From: RGIG4708 sp045538875
GTDB taxonomy: Bacteria; Bacillota; Clostridia; UMGS1810
Reading direction: 5' to 3'
Assembly (NCBI GenBank): GCA_045538875.1
Contig: JAZQEG010000002.1
Coordinates: 43,432-107,431 of the forward strand
Length of the DNA stretch: 64,000 nt
Positions 24,493-31,876 of the stretch are shown here, piece by piece. The notes below the pieces were generated by a model. That model was not told the DNA's origin and made no database searches. It saw nothing but the letters and a program-made list of their open reading frames with translations. Within the stretch, counting starts at the first letter, position 1, and every line of letters starts with the position of its first letter. A program made the position numbers and the translations under genes.

Positions 24493-26130
24493 ATGGATAA
24501 TATAAAACTTGCCGAGTTGCTGTTTCCTCATATAACAAAAACTCCTCAGGATTATGAAAAGGAGTTTCCTCAAAGGCAGCTGCCGCAAAATGCAGTTGTT
24601 ACACGAATTGGCCCGAGCCCAACAGGCTTTGTGCATCTTGGCAACCTTTTTAATGCTATTATAGGCGAGCGTCTTGCTCATCAAAGCGGAGGCGTTATAT
24701 ATTTGCGTATTGAGGATACCGACAGCAAACGCGAGGTTGATGGAGCGGTGTCTATTCTTATAGATGCAATGACACAGTTTGGCGTACATTTTGATGAGGG
24801 TGCTACAGTAAGCGGCGACAACGGCAACTACGGCCCTTACCGTCAGCGCCAGCGTAAAGATATATATCAGTGCTTTGCAAAGCACCTTGTGCAAAAAGGC
24901 CTTGCATACCCTTGCTTTTGTGCAGAGGATGAGCTTGAGGAAATGCGTGAAATTCAAAAAGACAAAAAGCAAAACTTTGGCTATTACGGCGAATATGCAA
25001 AATGCCGCAATCTCACATATGATGAAATCAAAGCAAAAATAGACGCAGGTATTCCTTATGTGCTGCGCTTTAAATCAAACGGCAACAGCGAAAATCATAT
25101 TAAAGTATATGATGCAATCAAGGGCGACCTTGACATTCAGGAAAATTATATAGATTTGGTAATTCTTAAATCCGATGGTATTCCAACATATCACTTTGCA
25201 CATGTTGTAGACGACCACCTTATGCGTACAACCCATGTAATCAGGGGTGAAGAGTGGCTGCCGTCACTTCCTATGCATGTGCAGATGTTTGATGCACTGG
25301 GCTTTGAGCACCCCCTTTATTGCCACACAGCACAGCTTATGAAGATGGACGGAGAGTCAAAACGCAAGCTGTCAAAGCGCAAGGACCCCGAGCTTGGCCT
25401 TGAGTACTACGATGCGCAAGGGTACCTGCCCGAAACAATCTGGATATATATGCTCACAATCCTCAACTCTAACTTTGAGGAGTGGAGAATGGCAAACCCT
25501 GATGCAAAATATACCGACTTCCCATTTTCTCTTGACAAAATGGGCAGTGCGGGTATGCTGTTTGACCTTTTTAAGCTTAACAATATCAGCAAAGAGGTTA
25601 TTGCCTCAAAGGATGCAGACTTTATATATGAGCAGCTGCTTGCATGGGGTGAAAAATACGATAGTGAATTTGCAGCTGTTCTCAAAAACAACGGCGAATT
25701 TGCAAAAGGTGCAATCAACATTGGCAGAAGCGGCGACAAACCACGCCACGACATTGTTACATGGAAACAGGCAAGACAATTTTTGTCATTTTACTTTGAT
25801 GAATTGTTCGAGCAGCAAGATAACTTCCCAGAAAATATAGACGACAACACACGAAGTGAAATTCTTACCAAATACAAACAGTCTTTTGACATAAACGATG
25901 ACCAGCAAACCTGGTTTGACAAGGTAAGGGCAATTACTGAGCAGCTTGGTTTTGCACTAAGGCCAAAGGATTACAAAAAAAATCCCGATATGTACAAAGG
26001 CAGCGTTGTAGATGTGAGCAATGTAATTAGAGTTGCAACAACTGGCAGGCTAAACTCTCCCGACCTTTGGGAAATTAATCAGCTTTTGGGATATGACAGG
26101 GTTATTGCCCGTATTGAAAGGATGATATAA
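24493..26130 (+). CDS. gltX: Glutamyl-tRNA synthetase
   Basis: A 545-residue class I synthetase. The HIGH-type motif is in RIGPSPTGFVHLGNLFNA (about 37-54), the second signature in LRIEDTDSKREV, and the KMSKS-equivalent is KRKLSKRKDPELG (about 292-304). The C-terminal anticodon-binding region follows. At 545 residues it is longer than the usual ~480, with extra sequence in the C-terminal half. The gene charges tRNA-Glu and probably tRNA-Gln, to be amidated by GatCAB; no glnS was seen in the window. Its stop is followed directly by the TTG start of cmk. Confidence 0.96.
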   Translation: MDNIKLAELLFPHITKTPQDYEKEFPQRQLPQNAVVTRIGPSPTGFVHLGNLFNAIIGERLAHQSGGVIYLRIEDTDSKREVDGAVSILIDAMTQFGVHFDEGATVSGDNGNYGPYRQRQRKDIYQCFAKHLVQKGLAYPCFCAEDELEEMREIQKDKKQNFGYYGEYAKCRNLTYDEIKAKIDAGIPYVLRFKSNGNSENHIKVYDAIKGDLDIQENYIDLVILKSDGIPTYHFAHVVDDHLMRTTHVIRGEEWLPSLPMHVQMFDALGFEHPLYCHTAQLMKMDGESKRKLSKRKDPELGLEYYDAQGYLPETIWIYMLTILNSNFEEWRMANPDAKYTDFPFSLDKMGSAGMLFDLFKLNNISKEVIASKDADFIYEQLLAWGEKYDSEFAAVLKNNGEFAKGAINIGRSGDKPRHDIVTWKQARQFLSFYFDELFEQQDNFPENIDDNTRSEILTKYKQSFDINDDQQTWFDKVRAITEQLGFALRPKDYKKNPDMYKGSVVDVSNVIRVATTGRLNSPDLWEINQLLGYDRVIARIERMI

Positions 26131-26805
26131 TTGATTAGTATTGCAATAGACGGCCCTTCGGGTGCAGGCAAAAGCTCAATTTCAAAGCAGGTTGCTCAAA
26201 AAAACGGATATATTTATATCGACACGGGAGCTATGTATCGAACACTTGCATACAAAGCACTTTCTCTTGGCATTGACATTGTAAATGATGCAGATGCTAT
26301 TAAAAAAATGCTCGATGATACCACTTTAACCATAAAGCACTGTGACGATGGTCAGCATATGTTTTTAGACGGCAACGATGTTACAGATTTTATTCGTACA
26401 CCCGAGGTTTCGATGGGCGCATCAAATATTGCAAAAGTTCCTTTTGTACGCAGCTGGCTTTTGGAGTTACAACGCAATTTTGCAAAACAGAACAATTGCA
26501 TTATGGACGGCAGGGATATTGGCACAGTTGTGCTGCCTGATGCCGATGTTAAAATATTTTTGACGGCAAGCGTTGAGGCAAGAGCAAAGCGAAGATGTTT
26601 AGAACTGTGCGAAAAAGGCACTCCTGTTACATTTGAAGAGGTAATTGCCGATATGCAAAAAAGGGACCAAAATGATAGCTCGAGAGCATGCGCGCCTCTT
26701 AAAAAAGCAGATGATGCAGTGGTTGTAGATACAAGCGAGCTTAGCTTTGATGAGTCGGTAAAAGCAATAGAAAGGGTAATATCTGTAGCGGTGAATAGCA
26801 AATGA
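26131..26805 (+). CDS. cmk: Cytidylate kinase
   Basis: A 224-residue P-loop kinase that phosphorylates CMP and dCMP. The P-loop is IAIDGPSGAGKSSIS (about 4-18). YIDTGAMYRTLAYKAL, MDGRDIGTVVLPDADVKIFLTAS and the LID region with RDQNDSSRACAPLKKADDAVVVDTS follow in family order. The start is TTG, abutting the gltX stop, with AAAGGA at the gltX end; no nearby ATG fits. It overlaps plsC by 4 bases. The order cmk-plsC-ispH-rpsA is conserved in clostridia. Confidence 0.96.
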   Translation: MISIAIDGPSGAGKSSISKQVAQKNGYIYIDTGAMYRTLAYKALSLGIDIVNDADAIKKMLDDTTLTIKHCDDGQHMFLDGNDVTDFIRTPEVSMGASNIAKVPFVRSWLLELQRNFAKQNNCIMDGRDIGTVVLPDADVKIFLTASVEARAKRRCLELCEKGTPVTFEEVIADMQKRDQNDSSRACAPLKKADDAVVVDTSELSFDESVKAIERVISVAVNSK

Positions 26806-27383
26806 TAAATATTATTATAAAAATAATAAAATTTTTTGTACGCTGTGTATTTAGAGTACAAATAAACGGAGCGGACAATATACCCGATAGCGGTGATTGT
26901 ATGCTGTGCGCAAATCATATAAGTATGTGGGACCCTGTAATTTTGTATTGCTTTATCCCGCGAAAAATATATTTTATTGCAAAGCAGGAAACAAAAAACA
27001 TTCCTGTTATAGGGTGGATTCTCACCAAAATAAACTGCATTTTTATAAACAGAGAAAGTGTGGACCTTGGTGCAATGCGCCAGAGCCTTAAAACACTCTC
27101 GAGCGGTAATGTGCTTGGCATTTTTCCAACAGGCACAAGAGAAAAGAAAAACCCTCACGCACAGCCAAAATCAGGCTGCGCGCTGCTTGCTGCAAAGTCA
27201 GGCACAAAGGTTGTGCCAATTGGCATAAATGCTACATACAAACCATTTTCAAAAGTAATAGTAACCATAGGTGAACCTATTGATTTTGCTCATTATAAAG
27301 GCGAAAAATGCACTCAATCACTACTCGAACAAAAAACTTTTGAAATTTATAATAAAATTCTTGAAAATAAGGTTAGAGTGTGA
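26802..27383 (+). CDS. plsC: 1-acyl-sn-glycerol-3-phosphate acyltransferase
   Basis: A 193-residue membrane-associated acyltransferase that makes phosphatidic acid. An N-terminal hydrophobic helix (about 3-18) is followed by the catalytic motif NHISMWDP (His-x4-Asp, about 38-45). The glycerol-phosphate motif usually written FPEGTR reads FPTGTRE here, so the conserved Glu is replaced by Thr. The final block VPIGINATY is present. The replacement may alter acceptor binding or indicate a divergent subfamily. It starts in ATGA overlap with cmk. Confidence 0.9.
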   Translation: MINIIIKIIKFFVRCVFRVQINGADNIPDSGDCMLCANHISMWDPVILYCFIPRKIYFIAKQETKNIPVIGWILTKINCIFINRESVDLGAMRQSLKTLSSGNVLGIFPTGTREKKNPHAQPKSGCALLAAKSGTKVVPIGINATYKPFSKVIVTIGEPIDFAHYKGEKCTQSLLEQKTFEIYNKILENKVRV

Positions 27384-27389
27384 TATAAT
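27361..27389 (+). promoter_or_regulatory. Internal promoter for ispH-rpsA
   Basis: TTGAAA (27361-27366), 17-base spacer, TATAAT (27384-27389) with an extended TGA. It overlaps the last codons of plsC and would give ispH-rpsA expression independent of cmk-plsC. Confidence 0.75.
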
Positions 27390-27419
27390 GTTGAATGTTG
27401 ATGATTGGCAGGTGGTTGT

Positions 27420-29411
27420 ATGAGTATTACAGTTGCAAAAAGTGCAGGCTTTTGTTTTGGTGTTAAACGAGCTGTTGAAACGCTCGAGGCCGAAAGCTCA
27501 AAGTCACCCATATCAACTCTTGGCCCAATTATTCACAATGACGATGTTGTTAAAAAGTTTAAAACAATGGGTGTTGAATCGATTGATGATATGTCGCAGC
27601 TTAGCGACAACTCACGCCTTGCCATACGCACACACGGCGTAGGCAAAGATACTATTACAGCTATCGAAATTAATAATATCGAATATATGGATTTAACCTG
27701 CCCCTTTGTTAAAAAAATTCACAAAATAGTCAGCGAAAAAAAGGATGAAGGTTACAAAATAATAATAGTAGGGGACAAATTGCACCCCGAGGTTATTGGC
27801 ATAAACGGCTGGTGCGATAACGAGGGCATAATTGTTATTGACGAGTCGGAGCTAAACGGCAAAATTGCAAGTGACGACAAGGTTTGTGTAGTGAGCCAGA
27901 CAACAATGGACCGCAAAACGTTTGAAAAAATAATAAATTTTTTGAAAAATACTTGCAATGCCCCATTGGTTTTTGATACAATATGTAGTGCAACCAATGA
28001 AAGGCAAAAGGAAGCAGCCCATATTGCAAAGCATGTTGATATGATGGTTGTAATAGGTGGTAAGCACAGCTCAAATACAAATAAGCTTTATTCTATTTGC
28101 AAAGAGCACTGCAACAACACCATTAAAATTGAAAATTTTGAGGATTTTCCTCAAAACATAAATATACCAAAGAAAATTGGTATCACGGCAGGTGCCTCTA
28201 CACCGTCGTGGATAATTAAGGAGGTAGTTACAAAAATGGAAGAAATGATCAACAGCGAATTTGCAAAAGAATTTGAGGAGTACGAAAAATCTTTAATTAC
28301 TTTACATACAGGGGACATAGTTAAGGGTACTGTAATGGGAGTAGCAGAGAAAGGTGTAAGCATTGACTTGGGCTACAAGTCAGACGGTTTTGTACCTGCT
28401 GCAGAAGTTACAGAGGACACTTCGGCAGATATTAACAGTATCGTTAAAACAGGCGATGTTGTAGATGTTTTTGTAGTAAGGGTTAACGATGTAGAAGGCG
28501 AAGTTACACTCTCTATGAAAAAGCTTGAATCTATGAAAGGCCAAAAAGAAATTGAAGAGGCTTTTGAATCAAATGCAATTGTTGAGGGCAAAGTTACACA
28601 GGTTGTTAACGGCGGTGTTATAGTTGTTGCAAAGGGTGTAAGGGTGTTTGTTCCTGTATCACAGGCAAGCGACAGATTCCTCGCTGACCCAAGTGTACTT
28701 GTTGGTACAACAGTTCAGTTTAGAATTATCGATATCAAAAAGCAGGGCAGAAGAAGCAGAATTGTTGGCTCTGTAAAATCTGTACTTAAAGAACAAAAGG
28801 AAGCTCTCAGTGCTCAGTTCTGGGCAGATGCAGAGGTTGGCAAAAAATACGAAGGTGTAGTTAAATCTATCACAAACTTTGGTGTGTTTGTTGACATTGG
28901 CGGTATTGATGGCCTTATCCACATTTCGGAGCTTTCGTGGTCAAAAATCAAACATCCTTCAGAGGTTGTTAAGGTTGGCGATGTTGTAGAAACATACATC
29001 ATCGAAATGGATAAAGAAAAAAATAAAATTTCTCTTGGATTTAAAAAAGCAGAAGATAACCCTTGGAACAAGGTTAAGGCAGAGCTTGAGGTTGGCTCGG
29101 TAGTAGATGCAAAAATTGTACGCATTGTACCATTTGGTGCATTTGCACAGATTTTCCCAGGTGTAGACGGCCTTATTCATATTTCGCAGGTTGCCAACAA
29201 AAGAATTGGCAAGGTTGAAGATGAGCTTGTTATAGGTCAGCACGTTCAGGCAAAGGTTGTAGAGCTTGACCTTGAGGCACAAAAAATAGGCCTCAGCATC
29301 AGAGCACTTATCGAACCCGAAGAGGTTGCCTCAGAGGAAGTTGCAGAGGCAGTTGAGCAAGTGCCTGCTACCGAAGTTGAAGCTGCTACAGAAGAAGCTA
29401 CAGAGGAATAA
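27420..29411 (+). CDS. ispH-rpsA: Fused IspH (HMBPP reductase) - ribosomal protein S1
   Basis: A 663-residue fusion. Residues about 1-275 are IspH, the 4Fe-4S enzyme that makes IPP and DMAPP in the last step of the MEP isoprenoid pathway; the three cluster cysteines are visible in AGFCFGVKRA, LTCPFVKKIH and DTICSATNERQKEA. After a linker (EFAKEFEEYEKSL) come four S1 RNA-binding repeats (about 298-370, 385-455, 470-540 and 555-625; for example GVFVDIGGIDGLIHISELSW) and an acidic tail. There is one frame without a frameshift. Such fusions are known in clostridia; whether the protein stays joined in the ribosome is a separate question. ATG at 27420 is the only start that aligns with IspH. Confidence 0.97.
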   Translation: MSITVAKSAGFCFGVKRAVETLEAESSKSPISTLGPIIHNDDVVKKFKTMGVESIDDMSQLSDNSRLAIRTHGVGKDTITAIEINNIEYMDLTCPFVKKIHKIVSEKKDEGYKIIIVGDKLHPEVIGINGWCDNEGIIVIDESELNGKIASDDKVCVVSQTTMDRKTFEKIINFLKNTCNAPLVFDTICSATNERQKEAAHIAKHVDMMVVIGGKHSSNTNKLYSICKEHCNNTIKIENFEDFPQNINIPKKIGITAGASTPSWIIKEVVTKMEEMINSEFAKEFEEYEKSLITLHTGDIVKGTVMGVAEKGVSIDLGYKSDGFVPAAEVTEDTSADINSIVKTGDVVDVFVVRVNDVEGEVTLSMKKLESMKGQKEIEEAFESNAIVEGKVTQVVNGGVIVVAKGVRVFVPVSQASDRFLADPSVLVGTTVQFRIIDIKKQGRRSRIVGSVKSVLKEQKEALSAQFWADAEVGKKYEGVVKSITNFGVFVDIGGIDGLIHISELSWSKIKHPSEVVKVGDVVETYIIEMDKEKNKISLGFKKAEDNPWNKVKAELEVGSVVDAKIVRIVPFGAFAQIFPGVDGLIHISQVANKRIGKVEDELVIGQHVQAKVVELDLEAQKIGLSIRALIEPEEVASEEVAEAVEQVPATEVEAATEEATEE

Positions 29412-29427
29412 TATCTTTTAACTAAAC

Positions 29428-29459
29428 GAGGGCATGCATAATCGCACTGCCCTCTTTTA
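29428..29459 (+). terminator. Terminator after ispH-rpsA
   Basis: GAGGGCA (29428-29434) pairs with TGCCCTC (29448-29454), followed by TTTTAT. Confidence 0.85.
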
Positions 29460-29488
29460 TATAAACTAAGCATTTGGAGGTGTATTTA

Positions 29489-30274
29489 ATGAAAAAACTT
29501 ATCACTTGTTTTACATTTGCAATATTACTACTTTCAATGTGTGTAACATGCACGGCAACACCAAGCATTGCACAAACCCTTATAAGCAGCAACGGGGAGC
29601 ATATTATGCTTTTGGCAACAGTGAGTGATATCGACGACAGATATGTTTATATTGAGGTATATAATACAGTTGGCAGTGAGCATACAGGTGATGATTATGT
29701 TGATGTGCTCAAGGTAGACAAATTTAAATATACCTATTGTCAGGAGCATGCCGACAGCTACAACACACCAAAAATAGGTGACAATATATTTGTATGCCTT
29801 AAAAATAGCGGAGCAACTTACAGTGTAAACGGCGTTGCATACAAAACAGATACCGTTGATGCACGAACGCTTAATATTTTTGCACCTGTTGATATGAAAA
29901 ACAAAGAATGTATGGCTGATGTTGTTGCCGTTGCATTTTTTGTGCGCTCAAATGGGATGGACCATGGCTTTGTTGTAAAAGACGGAGCTGTAAGCGTTGT
30001 AAAAGACGGGGCAGAAACAAAGCTGTATCCAAGTGACATAAAAAATGCAATTCCTGTTAAATATATTGACATCACGGGTAAAAATGTAGATGAGGTAAAA
30101 CAGCAGGATGTTATAAATGTAACAGGCAACCCATTTGAAAATGTGTGGGGCACATACGACAAAGAGGTTGTTTTTGCAAAACGCGTGCTGGCAACGGGTA
30201 TTATTTTTGCAGGGATTATATTGGGTATGGTTGTTGTATACATTTATGCAAACAAAAAGAGCAAGCAGAGGTAA
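29489..30274 (+). CDS. Exported or membrane-anchored protein of unknown function
   Basis: A 261-residue protein I do not recognise. A clear signal peptide (about residues 1-26, MKKLITCFTFAILLLSMCV then TCTATPS) is followed by an extracytoplasmic region of mostly beta character (about 30-225). The single membrane helix near the C-terminus (about 233-254) ends in a basic anchor KKSKQR. If the signal is cleaved this is a type I membrane protein with its domain outside. A Cys in the signal region (LLSMCVTC) is not a good lipobox. GGAGG precedes ATG at 29489. A NUDIX gene starts 3 bases after the stop. Confidence 0.8.
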   Translation: MKKLITCFTFAILLLSMCVTCTATPSIAQTLISSNGEHIMLLATVSDIDDRYVYIEVYNTVGSEHTGDDYVDVLKVDKFKYTYCQEHADSYNTPKIGDNIFVCLKNSGATYSVNGVAYKTDTVDARTLNIFAPVDMKNKECMADVVAVAFFVRSNGMDHGFVVKDGAVSVVKDGAETKLYPSDIKNAIPVKYIDITGKNVDEVKQQDVINVTGNPFENVWGTYDKEVVFAKRVLATGIIFAGIILGMVVVYIYANKKSKQR

Positions 30275-30277
30275 CTT

Positions 30278-30823
30278 ATGGATTATAAAGAAATTGTTAA
30301 ACATACCAGCCAAATTTACAACGGCAAAATAATAAAAGTAATAAATCACACAGTTGAGTGCCCAAACGGTATGGAGGCGCAAAGGGAAATTGTATGCCAT
30401 CCTGGCGGTGTAGCAGTGGTACCTATAGACCAAAACGGCTATGTGTATATGGCACGTCAGTACCGAATTGCATACGACAGAATGATGCTTGAGGTACCTG
30501 CAGGCAAGCTCGATATTGGCGAAAACCCCGACATTGCAGCACAAAGAGAGCTTAAGGAAGAAACGGGCCTTGTAGCAGACAAGCTTGTGTTTATGGGCCA
30601 TTTTTACCCCTCGGTTGGATTTTGCAATGAGGATTTACGAATATACCTTGCAACAGGGCTAAAGCAGGGCAATGCCAATCCTGATGAGGATGAATTTGTT
30701 TTGGTTGAAAAAATACATATTGATACGCTTATAAATATGATTATGGACAACCAAATATCCGACGGAAAAACCATAGCTGCAATATTTAAGGCGCGTGAAG
30801 TATTAAAGGATGTGACTTTTTAA
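30278..30823 (+). CDS. NUDIX hydrolase, ADP-ribose pyrophosphatase-like
   Basis: A 181-residue NUDIX protein. The Nudix box fits G-x5-E-x7-REUxEExGU exactly (GKLDIGENPDIAAQRELKEETGL, starting near residue 74). The surrounding pattern (PGGVAVVPIDQNGYVYMARQYR before the box, and PSVGFCNEDLRIYLATGL after it) resembles ADP-ribose pyrophosphatases such as B. subtilis NudF. Such enzymes clear ADP-ribose to AMP and ribose 5-phosphate. AGAGG lies before the ATG. It converges on holA with a terminator between. Confidence 0.92.
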   Translation: MDYKEIVKHTSQIYNGKIIKVINHTVECPNGMEAQREIVCHPGGVAVVPIDQNGYVYMARQYRIAYDRMMLEVPAGKLDIGENPDIAAQRELKEETGLVADKLVFMGHFYPSVGFCNEDLRIYLATGLKQGNANPDEDEFVLVEKIHIDTLINMIMDNQISDGKTIAAIFKAREVLKDVTF

Positions 30824-30835
30824 ACAAATTAATAT

Positions 30836-30886
30836 AAAAAAGGATGGTGCAAAAAATCTTAACGATTTTTTGCACCATCCTTTTTT
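30836..30886. terminator. Bidirectional terminator between the NUDIX gene and holA
   Basis: A 23-bp perfect stem (arms 30836-30858 and 30864-30886, core GGATGGTGC) with a 5-base loop, A-rich on the left and T-rich on the right. It serves both converging genes. Confidence 0.93.
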
Positions 30887-30892
30887 ATATTT

Positions 30893-31876
30893 TTATGAAT
30901 TGCTTAGCACAATCATACTTAGCTCAAGCCATCCGTCACTTTGTCCCGATTTGACCTTGTGGTCAGCATTTTGGCACAAACAAATAACATTGTCAAGCTG
31001 TTTTAAACTAAGCTTTTTTACAATTTGCAAATCTCTTTTTACAAAATAATCCCGCAATTTTGCTTTAATTGCTATTTGACTTACAGGCAAATTTTCAAGC
31101 AGCTTTATTTTTCGGTAGGCTGCAAATTTAAAAAATACCGCAGGCAGTATTTCGGGCGGCTTAAGTCCAAGCTTTTTCATATTGTCAAGCCTTTTTTGTG
31201 CACTTAAAACATTACCCTTTGCAATGTCCTCTGCCATTTCAAAAACCTGACTTTCAATCGATTTGTTTACAAGTGTGTCAATGTCCTGCTTTGTAATAAC
31301 GGGGTTTTGCTTTTTGTAGCTTATAAGTTTTTCAAGCTCACATTTTATGTTTATCATTCCCTCATTGCACGATTCAATTAAATATTCAATATCGTTTGCA
31401 CTCATTTGCTTTGAGTTTGCTTTTAAAATTTTGCTGACCCAGGCGGTAAGCGCAGCACCTTTTTGCAACGGAAATTCTGCCACATATCCATTTTTGACAA
31501 TAGATTTGTATATTACACTGCGTTTGTCAATTTCGTTTTCGTAAAACACAATTACAACGTAGTTAGGTATGTCCTCAAGTATTTTGGGCCAAAATCTTTT
31601 TTCGTCTTCTGTTGCTTTTTTGAGAATGCCCGTGTTTTTTATTACAAGTATTTTTTTGCCCAACATAAGAGGGTAGGAGTCTACAAATGAGCTAATTGAC
31701 ATTTCGTTTGTTGCCTCTCTTGAAACTACCATTGTATTAAAATCGTCAGATGCACCATCTGTTACTGCATTTATAAGGCTGTTTAAATAGTATTCCTCCA
31801 AAAAAACTTCTTGGCCTGTAATTAAATACAATGATTTGTATGCCTTGTTGTTAATATCTGCAATAATGTGTTTCAA
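30893..31876 (-). CDS. holA: DNA polymerase III delta subunit
   Basis: A 327-residue clamp-loader subunit that opens the beta clamp. It has the delta-family layout: an N-terminal AAA+-like fold without a functional P-loop (LYLITGQEVFLEEYYLNSLI, about 16-35), LGKKILVIKN, the helical middle and a C-terminal collar domain (FKFAAYRKIKLLE...). The start is TTG, overlapping the comEC stop, with AAGGAG 8 bases upstream. holA downstream of comEC is the standard Firmicute order. Confidence 0.94.
   Translation of the reverse strand: MKHIIADINNKAYKSLYLITGQEVFLEEYYLNSLINAVTDGASDDFNTMVVSREATNEMSISSFVDSYPLMLGKKILVIKNTGILKKATEDEKRFWPKILEDIPNYVVIVFYENEIDKRSVIYKSIVKNGYVAEFPLQKGAALTAWVSKILKANSKQMSANDIEYLIESCNEGMINIKCELEKLISYKKQNPVITKQDIDTLVNKSIESQVFEMAEDIAKGNVLSAQKRLDNMKKLGLKPPEILPAVFFKFAAYRKIKLLENLPVSQIAIKAKLRDYFVKRDLQIVKKLSLKQLDNVICLCQNADHKVKSGQSDGWLELSMIVLSNS

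Noticed and set aside
26352..27158. A 268-codon open frame on the minus strand across cmk and plsC
   Set aside because: It is antisense to two well-supported enzymes, has no ribosome site and no recognisable domain.
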